The position numbers and the translations under genes were made by a program. A stretch of DNA of 41,075 nt from Pirellulaceae bacterium (GTDB lineage: Bacteria > Planctomycetota > Planctomycetia > Pirellulales > Pirellulaceae), in assembly GCA_026989685.1 (NCBI GenBank), contig JALSIV010000422.1, positions 1-41,075 on the forward strand. The letters run 5' to 3'. The notes under the pieces were generated by a model that was not told the DNA's origin, searched no databases, and worked only from the letters and a program-made list of their open reading frames with translations. Shown one piece after another: positions 1 to 8,403 of this stretch. Position 1 is the first letter of the stretch; every line of letters starts with the position of its first letter.

Positions 1-951
1 TTGGGAATTCAGGCGTCGGACCCGACGGCCCCCAATCCCATTCCCGAGTCGATCGACACGATTACCGGAAGCGGCACGATTCCACCCGGAGCTACGGTCA
101 CGGCCGACGGACGGATCCGCATTGTGGGAAACAACGGTGTTGCCAATGCGGTCGAAATCAAGAGCGATGCCTTCGAACTGGTCGACACCAGCGGCAACGT
201 CTCGGTACCCAACCTGGCGTTCTCTTCGGTTCAGCAGGCGGTGGGGGAAAGCGTCGGTACCAACTTCACGGTCTACGACTCGTTGGGCATTCCTCTGCAG
301 GTGCGGTTGACCACCGCGTTGGAATCTCGCGACGGCAACACCGTGACCTACCGCTGGTTCGCCGATTCGGGGGACAACGATCCGCTCGGCAACAACACGG
401 CCATCGCCGTGGGCACGGGGCTGGTGACGTTCGACAGCCAGGGCAACCAGATCTCGACCAACGGCACGGAAGTGACGATCGCCCGAGACGACGTGCCGTC
501 GTCGAGTCCCCTGACGTTCGATTTGGATTTCTCGCAAGTCTCCGGAGTGGCGACCGGGTCGGAACTATCGGCTTCGCGGCAGGATGGTTCGCCGCCGGGC
601 ACGTTGACCAGCTTCACCGTGGGAGGAGACGGCGTGATCAGCGGGATCTTCAGCAACGGGATCTTCCGCGATCTGGGACAGATTCGCCTGGCCCGCTTTT
701 CCAATCCCAGCGGTCTGTCGCAAAAAGGACGCAACCTGTTCGCGCAGAGCGTCAATTCGGGACTGCCGATCACCGGCAACCCCGGAGATCTGGGGATCGG
801 TCGCATCGTGGCCGGTGCCCGTGAACTGTCCAACACCGATGTGGGCGAAAACCTGATCCGACTGATCTTGTCGACGACGATGTACCGCAGCAATTCCCGA
901 GTCATCTCGACCGCGCAGCAGATGCTCGATGAACTGCTGAACCTGAGATAG
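1..951 (+). CDS. flgE: Flagellar hook protein FlgE, C-terminal part (5' end outside window)
   Basis: This is the C-terminal 316 codons of a hook protein; the frame is open from the first base, so the true start lies upstream. The end carries the FlgE signature: an NTDVGENLIRLI stretch and then SNSRVISTAQQMLDELLNL, the C-terminal heptad helix that packs in the inner tube of the hook. The middle contains TNFTVYDSLGIP, typical of the FlgE D1/D2 boundary. FlgE polymerises outside the cell into the universal joint between rod and filament and is exported by the gate proteins encoded downstream. FlgF and FlgG share the C-terminal heptad, but the long variable middle and the flbD-motAB neighbours favour FlgE. 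It heads the visible part of the flagellar operon. Confidence 0.87.
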   Translation: MGIQASDPTAPNPIPESIDTITGSGTIPPGATVTADGRIRIVGNNGVANAVEIKSDAFELVDTSGNVSVPNLAFSSVQQAVGESVGTNFTVYDSLGIPLQVRLTTALESRDGNTVTYRWFADSGDNDPLGNNTAIAVGTGLVTFDSQGNQISTNGTEVTIARDDVPSSSPLTFDLDFSQVSGVATGSELSASRQDGSPPGTLTSFTVGGDGVISGIFSNGIFRDLGQIRLARFSNPSGLSQKGRNLFAQSVNSGLPITGNPGDLGIGRIVAGARELSNTDVGENLIRLILSTTMYRSNSRVISTAQQMLDELLNLR

Positions 952-1063
952 CCGAGCGGGAGCGAGGCGTGGAAAGCCGGCGTGACCTATGTTTGAGCGA
1001 ACGGTCCGGGAGCCGTTGCCGCACGACCGTCACGATTGGAATATTCGGAGGCATCGGGACACC

Positions 1064-1276
1064 ATGATCAAACTGACTCGCCTCGATGGTGAGCCGTTCG
1101 TGCTCAATGCCGATCTGATCCGATATGTGGAGGCGCGCCCCGACACGTTCGTCACGCTGACGTCGGGAGAACGCGTGGTGGTGGCCGAATCCATGGACGA
1201 GGTCGTCGAAAAAGCGATCGACTATCAAAGGCAGAAGCACTGGATCCCGGCTCCCAGCGGCGCGACGGGAGAATAG
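1064..1276 (+). CDS. flbD: FlbD family flagellar protein
   Basis: A small protein of 70 residues that begins MIKLTRLDGEPFVLNADLI and contains the pattern TLTSGERVVVAESMDEVV. This is the whole length of the FlbD family (PF06289), found between flgE and motA in many flagellar operons. It should not be confused with the Caulobacter sigma54 regulator also called FlbD; the function of this small family is poorly defined. I chose the ATG at 1064 because the family starts with MI.LTRL; a GGAG-type site lies about 12 bases upstream, which is slightly far. The stop is followed 6 bases later by motA, so the two are likely co-translated. Confidence 0.85.
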   Translation: MIKLTRLDGEPFVLNADLIRYVEARPDTFVTLTSGERVVVAESMDEVVEKAIDYQRQKHWIPAPSGATGE

Positions 1277-1282
1277 TCAACG

Positions 1283-2062
1283 ATGGATATCGCCAGCGTC
1301 GTCGGCCTGATTCTTGCGATCGGTCTGATTCTCGGATCGATCTTGATGGGGAGTGCGCCCTTCACGGCATTCATCGATGTCCCCTCGATCATGGTCGTGT
1401 TCGGCGGTGCGATGGCGGCGGCCATGATGGCGTTTCCGCTGAAGAACATCCTGGCCACCCCCATTGTGATGCTCAAAGCATTCCTCAACAAACCACCCAA
1501 TTTGCCGGCATTGATCGATCAGATCGTCAGTCTCGCCGAGACGGCTCGCCGAGACGGTCTATTGGCACTGGAAGGACGCATGGAGGAAGTGGACAATCCG
1601 TTCATTCGGCTTGGCATTCAAATGGCCGTCGACGGCTCGCGTCCCGAAGCCATCGAAGACACGATGCGCACGGAAATGGACGCGGTGGCGACCCGGCATC
1701 TTCACGGCCGCGCCGTGCTCGATCAATTGGGCCGGTTCGCTCCCGCCTACGGCATGATCGGAACCCTGATGGGGCTGATCATGATGCTCAGCGACATGTC
1801 CGATCCGTCCAGCATCGGGGCCGGCATGGCGGTGGCCCTGATCACCACGCTCTACGGCGCCATCGCCGCGAATGTGCTCTTCATGCCCTTTGCGGAAAAG
1901 CTAGGGTTTATTAGCAAGCAAGAACTTACGAGCATGGAGATCATCATCCGCGGCATCATGGCGATCCAGTCGGGTGAGAACCCTCGAGTCATCGAGCAGA
2001 CGCTCAAGACGTTCTTGCCGCCCAAGGTGCGCGCCGCGGCCCAGCAGAAGGAGGCGGCGTAG
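1283..2062 (+). CDS. motA: Flagellar motor stator protein MotA
   Basis: MotA, 259 residues, forms with MotB the ion-conducting stator that turns the flagellar motor from the inner membrane. Four hydrophobic segments are visible: residues about 3-25, 30-50, 150-175 and 180-205. The cytoplasmic loop between the second and third pairs is charged, as expected for contact with FliG. The family motif FAPAYGMIGTLMGL, with the conserved proline next to the channel, and ALITTLYGAIAANVLFMPFAEKL are both present. It sits 6 bases after flbD and ends 2 bases before motB, a tight operon arrangement. Confidence 0.95.
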   Translation: MDIASVVGLILAIGLILGSILMGSAPFTAFIDVPSIMVVFGGAMAAAMMAFPLKNILATPIVMLKAFLNKPPNLPALIDQIVSLAETARRDGLLALEGRMEEVDNPFIRLGIQMAVDGSRPEAIEDTMRTEMDAVATRHLHGRAVLDQLGRFAPAYGMIGTLMGLIMMLSDMSDPSSIGAGMAVALITTLYGAIAANVLFMPFAEKLGFISKQELTSMEIIIRGIMAIQSGENPRVIEQTLKTFLPPKVRAAAQQKEAA

Positions 2063-2064
2063 TC

Positions 2065-2847
2065 ATGGCGGTCGAAGAAGAAGCCGGCGGCGGCGATATT
2101 CCGGAATGGGTGGTCACCTTCGGCGACATGATGTCGTTGTTGTTGACATTTTTCATCATGTTGGTTTCCATGAGCGAGATCAAACAGGAAGAGCGGTTCC
2201 AGGCGATGGTCGAGTCGATGCGCCAGCGGTTCGGCTACGACCGGACGCTCTCCTCGATGGTCCCCGGACGGTCGAAGCCGCGCAACTCGGCCATCGCGCG
2301 GCTGGCCACGGCCGGGCGCGCCAAGCGGCTCGATACGCTGCGCGGCGGTGACAAGATCCAGGCACCCGTCGGCGATTTTCCTCGAGTGCGCATCGTCCGG
2401 CCCGGCTCGCAAACTACGATCGGCGGCGTCGTGTTCTTCCCGGCCGATGAAGCGGAACTGACGGAGGAAGGGCAAGACGACTTGCGGCGGATCGTGCGGG
2501 AGATGACCGGGAAGCCTCAGATCATCGAAGTGCGAGGTCACACGGCGCCGCGGCCGCCGAGTCCCGGCTCTCCGTATCGCGACAACTGGGAATTGGCTTA
2601 CGCGCGGTGCCAGGCCGTATTCCAGTTCCTCACCGAACAACTCGAAGTCGATCGCCGGCGGATTCGCATCTCGATCGCCGGTCCCAACGAGCCCCTTTCC
2701 ATCGAGCCGGACGCCGAGAAGCAGAAACTCAATTCGCGAGTCGAAGTCTTCATGCTCGATGAAACCATCCAACAGTTCATCGGTACCAAGGACGAGCAGC
2801 AGCAGAGGTTCACGGAAGAGAATCCGACACCAAGCTCCACGCCGTAG
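2065..2847 (+). CDS. motB: Flagellar motor stator protein MotB (OmpA-like C-terminus)
   Basis: MotB, 260 residues, anchors the stator to peptidoglycan and carries the ion-binding carboxylate. The N-terminal motif PEWVVTFGDMMSLLLTFFIML contains the essential aspartate at D21 in the single membrane helix. The C-terminal half (about 120-245) is an OmpA/MotB peptidoglycan-binding domain with EVRGHTAPRPP and the following W-x-L-x-x-x-R-x-x-x-V segment. The C-terminus is acidic and glutamine-rich. The gene starts 2 bases after motA, so the two stator subunits are made together. The sequence alone does not settle whether H+ or Na+ is used. Confidence 0.94.
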   Translation: MAVEEEAGGGDIPEWVVTFGDMMSLLLTFFIMLVSMSEIKQEERFQAMVESMRQRFGYDRTLSSMVPGRSKPRNSAIARLATAGRAKRLDTLRGGDKIQAPVGDFPRVRIVRPGSQTTIGGVVFFPADEAELTEEGQDDLRRIVREMTGKPQIIEVRGHTAPRPPSPGSPYRDNWELAYARCQAVFQFLTEQLEVDRRRIRISIAGPNEPLSIEPDAEKQKLNSRVEVFMLDETIQQFIGTKDEQQQRFTEENPTPSSTP

Positions 2848-2886
2848 CACGCGGCGGGCATGTCCCCTCATCCGAGGAACCCGATC

Positions 2887-3426
2887 ATGGCCAATGCCTC
2901 CGACACCCCGGCTCCTACCAAGGGCACTTCCTTCCTCGGCCGACTGCTGATCGCTGGCTTCATGGGCGCGGTCGTGTTGACCGAGTGCGTGTTGGCCTAC
3001 TTCTGGCTCCCCAGCGCCGATCAGGTCATGGCCAAGGCCGAGGAGCAAGTCCAAAAGGAAGCCGAAGAAAAGGACGCCGACCAGCAGGCCGCAAAGGAAC
3101 AGCAAGAACTGCTCGAAATCGAACTGGGCCGCTTCTCCATCACCGCGCACCAGCCGTCGACCAGCACGACGCTGCGGGTCGATTTCGCTTTGGTCGGCAC
3201 CGTGCTCGAGTCTGAGCGGGAGGAGTTTTCCGAATTGTTCGAGCGGAACAAGTTCCGTTTTCGCGATTTGGTGCTCGTCGAAATCCGCAATGCGGAAATC
3301 GCCGACCTGACCGATCCCGGGTTGGGCTTGATCAAACGCAGGATTTTAGAGAAAAGTAACGCCCTGTTTGGCAAGAACATCCTGCGATCGGTCTTCTTCA
3401 GCGATTACACCTTCCTCGACGAATAG
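2887..3426 (+). CDS. fliL: FliL-like flagellar basal body-associated protein
   Basis: A 179-residue protein with a short cytoplasmic N-terminus, one membrane segment (about residues 17-40, [23 protein letters not shown]), a charged coiled-coil-like stretch rich in K, E and Q (about 45-80), and a periplasmic domain ending FSDYTFLDE. This layout and its position after motAB match FliL, a stator-ring protein that surrounds MotB. I chose the ATG at 2887 because GAGGAA lies 8-9 bases upstream; an ATG at 2860 is also in frame but lacks such a site. The domain is divergent, so the assignment rests partly on context. Confidence 0.75.
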   Translation: MANASDTPAPTKGTSFLGRLLIAGFMGAVVLTECVLAYFWLPSADQVMAKAEEQVQKEAEEKDADQQAAKEQQELLEIELGRFSITAHQPSTSTTLRVDFALVGTVLESEREEFSELFERNKFRFRDLVLVEIRNAEIADLTDPGLGLIKRRILEKSNALFGKNILRSVFFSDYTFLDE

Positions 3427-3476
3427 CTCCGTCGCTTCGCTGGATTGACCAGATTGCCCAACTTGGCGAGACAGTC

Positions 3477-3929
3477 ATGGCGGACGAAAGCGAAGTGCAG
3501 GGCGATGCGGCGGCTCCCGACTCGTCCCCGGATGAAGTCAAGCGTCCGGCCGACGACGTGGAATACCTGCTCCAACAGGCCGAAGACGCACTCAAGTCGG
3601 TCGAGCAGGCGGACGATGCCGGCCCGCGAGAATTCTCTCTTCCCGAGCTGGGGGCGGCGGCTCCCTCCACCGAGCACGCGTCATTGGAACTGCTGCGGGA
3701 CGTCGAACTCGATTTGCGAATCGAGCTGGGAAGGACCCGCATGCACCTGGAAGATGTGCTGCAACTGGGGAAGGGGGCGGTCGTTCCCTTGGATAAGCTG
3801 GCCGGCGACCCGGTCGACGTGTTCGTCAACGGCCGCTTGATCGCTCGAGGCGAAGTGCTGGTGCTCAACGACAGTTTTTGTGTCCGAGTCACCGAATTGG
3901 TCAGTGGCCATGAGTTTTCGGCCGGCTGA
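3477..3929 (+). CDS. fliN: Flagellar motor switch protein FliN
   Basis: FliN, 150 residues, is a cytoplasmic C-ring component. Residues about 75-145 form the SpoA (surface presentation of antigens) domain: [19 protein letters not shown], then [20 protein letters not shown] and [19 protein letters not shown], which is close to the family consensus. The first 70 residues are acidic and low in complexity, as in many FliN proteins with N-terminal extensions. The gene follows fliL directly; fliM, which usually lies between them, is missing here. Confidence 0.9.
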   Translation: MADESEVQGDAAAPDSSPDEVKRPADDVEYLLQQAEDALKSVEQADDAGPREFSLPELGAAAPSTEHASLELLRDVELDLRIELGRTRMHLEDVLQLGKGAVVPLDKLAGDPVDVFVNGRLIARGEVLVLNDSFCVRVTELVSGHEFSAG

Positions 3930-3987
3930 CCAGCTCGCGGACGATCGCACAGACAAGTGCCATAGCATTGGCATGAAGGCGGCAAGG

Positions 3988-4668
3988 ATGCCCAAAACCC
4001 GAGCTTATTTCAAGTGGAGATGGTTCGTCGCAGTTGCCTGCCTGGCGGCCGCGGTCGGCGGTGGCCTCCCCGCTGGCGGCCAGACGAAGATCGAACCGGC
4101 CGACTCGTCTCGAGCTCCCCAGCGGCTCCCCTTTCGGTCGGTTCGCTCCGAACCCGGCTTACAGCATACCGGCGAGGCTGTCCGGGCGGATCAAACTGCA
4201 CAGACCCAGCCGGAATCGGCAGGCGAGGCGACTCCGCTTCGTCTTCCCAAGCCTCGCGAATCGACGGGGCGATCGGTCAAGCCGATCGGAGGACTCCATG
4301 CGTTGACCACGGTCGGCTCCAGTCTGGCCATGGTCGTCGGGGCCTTCCTGCTGGTCGTGTTGGCTCTCCGACGCGCCCAGCCCAAAGGAACGCGGCTGTT
4401 GCCTCACGAGGTCGTCGAGGTGCTGGGGCGAAAACCGCTCGCAGCTCGAACCTCGCTGCAACTGGTCCGTCTGGGAAGCAAGCTGGTGCTGGTCGCTGTG
4501 ATGCCCGACGGAGTGGAGACGATCAGCGAACTAACCGACCCGGTCGAAGTCGACCGTCTGTCGGGGCTCTGCCGGCAGAAGGGACCGGGCAGCATCACCC
4601 AATCGTTCGCCGAAATCCTCTCCGATTCCGGCTCGGATCGACTCGGCGGGAAAGGACGGCGGCGATGA
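3988..4668 (+). CDS. fliO: FliO-like flagellar biosynthesis protein
   Basis: A 226-residue protein with an N-terminal signal-like helix ([20 protein letters not shown]), a long Pro/Ser/Arg-rich periplasmic linker, one membrane segment (about residues 105-125, [22 protein letters not shown]) and a small cytoplasmic domain with [23 protein letters not shown]. The last motif is the FliO hallmark. FliO is an assembly scaffold for the FliP-FliQ-FliR export gate. I chose the ATG at 3988 because an AAGG-rich site precedes it; an ATG at 3973 is also possible. Its TGA overlaps the ATG of fliP by 4 bases (ATGA), which suggests translational coupling. Confidence 0.82.
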   Translation: MPKTRAYFKWRWFVAVACLAAAVGGGLPAGGQTKIEPADSSRAPQRLPFRSVRSEPGLQHTGEAVRADQTAQTQPESAGEATPLRLPKPRESTGRSVKPIGGLHALTTVGSSLAMVVGAFLLVVLALRRAQPKGTRLLPHEVVEVLGRKPLAARTSLQLVRLGSKLVLVAVMPDGVETISELTDPVEVDRLSGLCRQKGPGSITQSFAEILSDSGSDRLGGKGRRR

Positions 4669-5657
4669 ACGGCTCCCTCGAGTCCAACTTCGTAACATCG
4701 ATGCAGCGTGCACGCATGTTGTCGTGGCTTTCGGTCGTCACGTCTTTCCCTCCCGCCTCCCGCCTCCGGCCTCCCGGCTTGCGGGCGCAGTCCGCGTTGC
4801 GCGGTTGGTGGACGATGGCTCTTTGCTGGTGGCTGGTAGGCGGTTGCGGGTTGGGGGTGGTGTCGGCTCAGTCGAACCTGCGTCCGGCTCTGTCCGAGGT
4901 GCCCGCCGCCCCGCAAGCTCCTCCGGCTCCCCAATCGCCCCCCGAGCCCATGCAGAGTTTCTTGCAGGGCGGCCCGGACGTTTGGACGAGTCCCCGCGGG
5001 CTTTCCTCGAGTCTGAAGATCGTGGTGCTGCTGACGGTGCTCAGCCTGGCACCGGCGTTGCTGCTGATGACCACTTGTTTCGTGCGGATCATCGTGGTGT
5101 TGGGCTTGTTGCGGCAGGCCATGGGGACGCAGCAGCTCCCGCCGACGCAGGTGCTGACCTCCCTGGCGCTGTTCATGACGATCCTGGTCATGGCGCCGGT
5201 CTGGAAAGAAGTCTACGACGACGCCATTGTTCCTTACAGCGATCCGGCGACGGGGATGACGCTGGAGGAGGCGTGGGAAACGGGAACCGCGCCGATCAAA
5301 CGGTTCATGGCGAGGCAAATCGATGCTGCCGGAAACGCCGAGGATGTTTATCTGTTCTTTCGCTATCTTCCCGAAGGAACGCCGGTGCCGGAGACGTACG
5401 AAGAGGTTCCGCTGCGAGCCCTCGTGCCCGCCTATATGCTCAGTGAACTGAAGACGGCATTCCTGATCGGCTTTCAAATCTACTTGCCGTTTCTGATTCT
5501 CGATATCATCGTGGCCAGTGTTACCATCTCGATGGGAATGCTGATGTTGCCTCCGGTTCTGATTTCGCTGCCGTTCAAGATCATGCTGTTCGTGCTGGCC
5601 GATGGGTGGCGCCTGGTGGTCGGCATGTTGCTGGAGAGTTTCGGGACGTACGGGTGA
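4665..5657 (+). CDS. fliP: Flagellar export gate protein FliP
   Basis: FliP forms the core of the flagellar type III export gate with FliQ and FliR. The body from about residue 110 is typical: [40 protein letters not shown], then [19 protein letters not shown], and near the end [37 protein letters not shown]. The start is uncertain. The ATG at 4665 overlaps the fliO stop and has AGGA upstream, giving 330 residues. Most of its first 45 codons, however, lie inside a dispersed repeat (4687-4799). A start at TTG 4797 or ATG 4815 would give a normal length of about 280 residues beginning with a signal peptide that ends VVSAQ, as FliP usually has. Confidence 0.93.
   Translation: MNGSLESNFVTSMQRARMLSWLSVVTSFPPASRLRPPGLRAQSALRGWWTMALCWWLVGGCGLGVVSAQSNLRPALSEVPAAPQAPPAPQSPPEPMQSFLQGGPDVWTSPRGLSSSLKIVVLLTVLSLAPALLLMTTCFVRIIVVLGLLRQAMGTQQLPPTQVLTSLALFMTILVMAPVWKEVYDDAIVPYSDPATGMTLEEAWETGTAPIKRFMARQIDAAGNAEDVYLFFRYLPEGTPVPETYEEVPLRALVPAYMLSELKTAFLIGFQIYLPFLILDIIVASVTISMGMLMLPPVLISLPFKIMLFVLADGWRLVVGMLLESFGTYG
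4687..4799 (+). repeat. Dispersed intergenic-type repeat, copy 1 (inside the 5' end of fliP)
   Basis: About 113 bp that match, with gaps, the segment at 7027-7130. Both begin ACTTCGTAACATC, continue with a GC-alternating block (GTGC, CGC, TGT) and end CTTGCGGGCGC, then CCGCGTTG. This copy lies at the very start of the fliP frame and is readable throughout. The similarity is by eye only. Confidence 0.6.
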
Positions 5658-5714
5658 CGGCGCGGAAACGCCTGTGCACGCACCGACGGGTTCCCTTTGC
5701 CTGGAAACGGATTC

Positions 5715-5990
5715 ATGCAACCTGAAGACGTTGTTCATCTGCTGCGCGAGGCGCTTAGGACGGGACTGCTACTGGGTAGTCCCGTGTTGATCGTCGGTAT
5801 GTTGGTGGGCTTGATGGTGAGTCTGCTGCAGGCGCTGACCCAGGTGCAGGACCAGACCGTCGCCTTTGTTCCCAAGATCGTGGCGATGGTCTTGGCGCTG
5901 GCCGTCGTACTTCCCTGGCTGGTGACGCAGATGACCGCCTACACGCAGGAACTGATCCGGCAGATTCCGCAAGTCGTGCTCGGAGGATGA
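5715..5990 (+). CDS. fliQ: Flagellar export gate protein FliQ
   Basis: FliQ, 91 residues with two membrane segments (about 15-40 and 52-75). The pattern MQPEDVVHLLREALRTGLLL, then PVLIVGMLVGLMVSLLQALTQVQDQT and VPKIVAMVLALAVVLPWLV is the standard FliQ sequence. Four copies wrap the FliP5-FliR1 core of the export gate. I chose the ATG at 5715 because the family begins with the MQPEDV-type helix; an upstream in-frame ATG at 5697 would add six residues. It lies 57 bases after fliP and 34 bases before fliR. Confidence 0.94.
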   Translation: MQPEDVVHLLREALRTGLLLGSPVLIVGMLVGLMVSLLQALTQVQDQTVAFVPKIVAMVLALAVVLPWLVTQMTAYTQELIRQIPQVVLGG

Positions 5991-6024
5991 CAGTGGGAGT
6001 GTGCGCCGAGGATAGCGAGAACCG

Positions 6025-6813
6025 ATGGGAATCGAAGCGGGACTGCTGACCACAACGGCCTGGACCTTCGTGCTGGTGCTGACTCGAATCAGTGGTTTGT
6101 TTCTCGTTGCGCCCTTCTTCGGTTCCCCGTCGATTCCTCGTCGCGTCCGAGCGTTATTGGTCGCGGCCATCGCGCTGCTGATCACCCTGATGTACATCCC
6201 TCTCAGCCTGCCGCCCATTCGCAACCTGGTCGAACTGTCGGTGTTGATCGCCAAGGAGGCCGCGCTGGGGATGTTCTTGGCCTTGGCGCTCTTGCTGTGT
6301 TTCCTGGCCGTGCAACTGGCCGGACAATTGCTGGGGCACTTGGGCGGGCTGTCGGTGGGCGATCTGTTCGATCCCGCCACCAACAGCAATCAGCCGATGC
6401 TCGCTCAGTTGCTGTACTGGGTTGCCTTGGGCGTGTTTCTCACGACGGGCGGACATCGGCAGGTCATGGGAGCGCTGCTGGATCTGTTTGAAACGTATCC
6501 GCCGGGGCGAGTGGTGTTGCCGCAAGACGCACTGCAGGGGATCGTGGAGATTGTCGGACTGAGCATGACCACGGCATGGCGGGCCGCTTCACCCGTCGCC
6601 GCGTCGCTGTTGTTGTCGATGATCATTCTGGGATTGATCGGTCGTACGCTCCCGCAGTTGAACGTGCTCGCGGTCGGCCTGGGAGCCAACGCCTTGTTGC
6701 TGCTGGCAGGCCTGTTCGCCATGGGCGCCACGGCGATGTGGGTGTTTCAGCAGCAACAAGTCGAACTGATCGACGCGGTGCGTAACTGGCTGGTGGCGGC
6801 CGGGGAGTCGTAG
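6025..6813 (+). CDS. fliR: Flagellar export gate protein FliR
   Basis: FliR, 262 residues, is an integral membrane protein with about six hydrophobic segments. Visible family signatures are RISGLFLVAPFFGSPSIPRRVRALL near the start and the later stretch GGLSVGDLFDPATNSNQPMLAQLLYW, the FliR equivalent of the GxxxGxxxDP motif. The last segments, QLNVLAVGLGANALLLLAG, also match. One FliR completes the FliP5FliQ4FliR1 gate. A GAGGATAG site lies about 10 bases before the ATG. Downstream, 374 bases of repeat-rich DNA separate it from flhB. Confidence 0.94.
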   Translation: MGIEAGLLTTTAWTFVLVLTRISGLFLVAPFFGSPSIPRRVRALLVAAIALLITLMYIPLSLPPIRNLVELSVLIAKEAALGMFLALALLLCFLAVQLAGQLLGHLGGLSVGDLFDPATNSNQPMLAQLLYWVALGVFLTTGGHRQVMGALLDLFETYPPGRVVLPQDALQGIVEIVGLSMTTAWRAASPVAASLLLSMIILGLIGRTLPQLNVLAVGLGANALLLLAGLFAMGATAMWVFQQQQVELIDAVRNWLVAAGES

Positions 6814-6859
6814 TGGTCGCGTTGTTGTCACTTGGTCCTCTTTCCACTGGCTTCCTGAT

Positions 6860-6947
6860 TTGAAACGCGGAGGCGCAGAGTGCGGAAGAGCAGATTCTCG
6901 ACAAAGAAACCGAAATCATGTTGCAGCTTTTGAAACGCGGAGGCGCA
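6860..6947 (+). repeat. Direct repeat pair in the fliR-flhB gap
   Basis: The sequence TTTGAAACGCGGAGGCGCA occurs at about 6859-6877 and again at 6929-6947, followed in both by an AGAG-type tail. It lies in the 374-base gap between fliR and flhB, which holds no convincing gene. The purine-rich ACGCGGAGGCGCAGAG style is common in intergenic repeats of large bacterial genomes. Confidence 0.6.
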
Positions 6948-7026
6948 CAGAGCACAGAGGGATTGGATTCTCGGCGCTCCCTGCGTCTCGGCGTTTCCAT
7001 GATTCACACTCGACGATTAGAGTCTT

Positions 7027-7130
7027 ACTTCGTAACATCTGCGCGCCGTGCGCGCGTGTGGCCGGCGCTGCCCTCTCCAGTTGCCACCGCACCCCCGCAC
7101 AGTTCACACTTGCGGGCGCTGCCCGCGTTG
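7027..7130 (+). repeat. Dispersed intergenic-type repeat, copy 2 (upstream of flhB)
   Basis: About 104 bp related to 4687-4799: the same opening ACTTCGTAACATC, a GC-alternating block and the same ending CTTGCGGGCGC, then CCGCGTTG. This copy lies between genes, 57 bases before flhB. It shows that the element is independent of coding sequence. Confidence 0.6.
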
Positions 7131-7187
7131 AGGTTTTTCACTGGCTCAGATCGGATCGGGGAAGACTCGAACGGGTAAGGCGAGGCG

Positions 7188-8264
7188 ATGCCCGACCAAT
7201 TCGGCGACAAGACGCATCAAGCCACACCGCATCGCCGGCAGAAGGCCCGCGAGGAAGGCCAGGTTGCGCAAAGCCAGGACCTGGCGTCGGCCATCGTGCT
7301 GCTTGGAGCGGTCGTGGGGCTGATGTGGCTGGGCCGGACGGCCGCTTCGCGGACACTCGAGTTCTTCAATCAACGCCTCGGTGTGTTGCCGCCCTTGGAC
7401 CAGGGCGTCGACGGCTTTGTGGCCGATAGCCGCCAGGTCTTTCGTTTTCTGGCGGAAACCACGCTTCCGTTCTTGGGGCTGATGCTGGCTGTCGCCGTGG
7501 CCGCTCACTTCCTGCAGATCGGCTGGATCCTGGCCCCGCAGAAGCTGCTGCCCGACATCGGCCGTGTCAATCCGCTGAAGGGTTTGCAACGCCTCTTTTC
7601 ACTGGGCAACGGCGTGAAACTGGCTTTGGGTCTGGCCAAAGTCGCGGTGGTTGCCGCCGTGGCGGCGGCCAGTGTGTGGAATCGCGTGGCGGTGTTGCTG
7701 ACACTGCCGGAGTTGGGAACGCGAGCCCAGTGCGCGGCGACCGTGGACTTTCTGCTCACCACGGCGCTGCACGTCGCCGTGGCCCTGCTGGTGCTGGCCA
7801 TTTTCGACTACGCGTTTCAGCGGTGGAAGTTCGAGCAGGATCTGAAGATGACCACGCAGGAGCTGCGGGAAGAGTACAAGAACCTGCAGGGGGATCCGCA
7901 GATCATCGCTCGGCGAAAACAAGTGCAGCGCCAGTTGGCGCAGTCGCGGCTGAAGACGATGGTGCCTCAAGCCGACGTGGTGGTGACCAACCCGACCGAG
8001 TTGGCGATCGCCTTGCGGTATGATCCCGAGCAAATGGCGGCGCCGATCGTGGTGGCCAAGGGTGCCGGCGTGATGGCGGCTCAAATCCGGCGGCTGGCTC
8101 TCGAGAACGGCGTTCCCATTCTCGAACGCAAGGAGTTGGCTCGAGCCCTCTACGCGCAAGTCGACGTCAACCAACCGATCCCCGCCGACCAATACGCGGC
8201 CGTGGCCGAAGTGCTGAAGTACGTGTACGAACTCAAGGGCAAACCGCTGCCGAAGGCGGGATAA
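7188..8264 (+). CDS. flhB: Flagellar export switch protein FlhB (NPTE variant)
   Basis: FlhB, 358 residues, controls the substrate-specificity switch of the flagellar export apparatus. The N-terminus (DKTHQATPHRRQKAREEGQVAQSQD) is the family hallmark, followed by four membrane segments to about residue 215 and a charged linker. The cytoplasmic domain normally self-cleaves at an N-P-T-H motif; here it reads N268-P269-T270-E271, so the histidine is replaced by glutamate. The rest (LAIALRYDPEQMAAPIVVAKGAG and LERKELARALY) is conserved. A strong purine-rich site, AAGGCGAGGCG, lies just before the ATG. It is the last flagellar gene in the window. Confidence 0.95.
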   Translation: MPDQFGDKTHQATPHRRQKAREEGQVAQSQDLASAIVLLGAVVGLMWLGRTAASRTLEFFNQRLGVLPPLDQGVDGFVADSRQVFRFLAETTLPFLGLMLAVAVAAHFLQIGWILAPQKLLPDIGRVNPLKGLQRLFSLGNGVKLALGLAKVAVVAAVAAASVWNRVAVLLTLPELGTRAQCAATVDFLLTTALHVAVALLVLAIFDYAFQRWKFEQDLKMTTQELREEYKNLQGDPQIIARRKQVQRQLAQSRLKTMVPQADVVVTNPTELAIALRYDPEQMAAPIVVAKGAGVMAAQIRRLALENGVPILERKELARALYAQVDVNQPIPADQYAAVAEVLKYVYELKGKPLPKAG

Positions 8265-8269
8265 CCCGT

Positions 8270-8314
8270 GTGTGGCCGCGAACGCGATGTGTGCGTCGCG
8301 ACAGTGAGCCACAC
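8270..8314 (+). terminator. Possible terminator hairpin after flhB
   Basis: GTGTGGC at 8270-8276 pairs with GCCACAC at 8308-8314. Inside, CGCG-ACGC pairs with GCGT-CGCG around the loop GATGTGT. It starts 5 bases after the flhB stop. No run of T follows, so factor-independent termination is uncertain. Confidence 0.4.
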
Positions 8315-8355
8315 AGAGTAGTGCGCAGAATGCGTGCTTGCCAGAATCCGTCACT

Positions 8356-8403
8356 GCCCTGTAACAAACATCGTGCAAGCTGACACAATGTTTGTTACAG
8401 GGC
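8356..8403. repeat. Perfect 16-bp inverted repeat
   Basis: GCCCTGTAACAAACAT at 8356-8371 is followed, after 16 bases, by its exact reverse complement at 8388-8403. The AT-rich arms differ from the GC-rich surroundings. No T-tract follows on either side, so it is not a classic terminator. It could be a small mobile-element remnant or a protein-binding or RNA stem. Confidence 0.85.
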
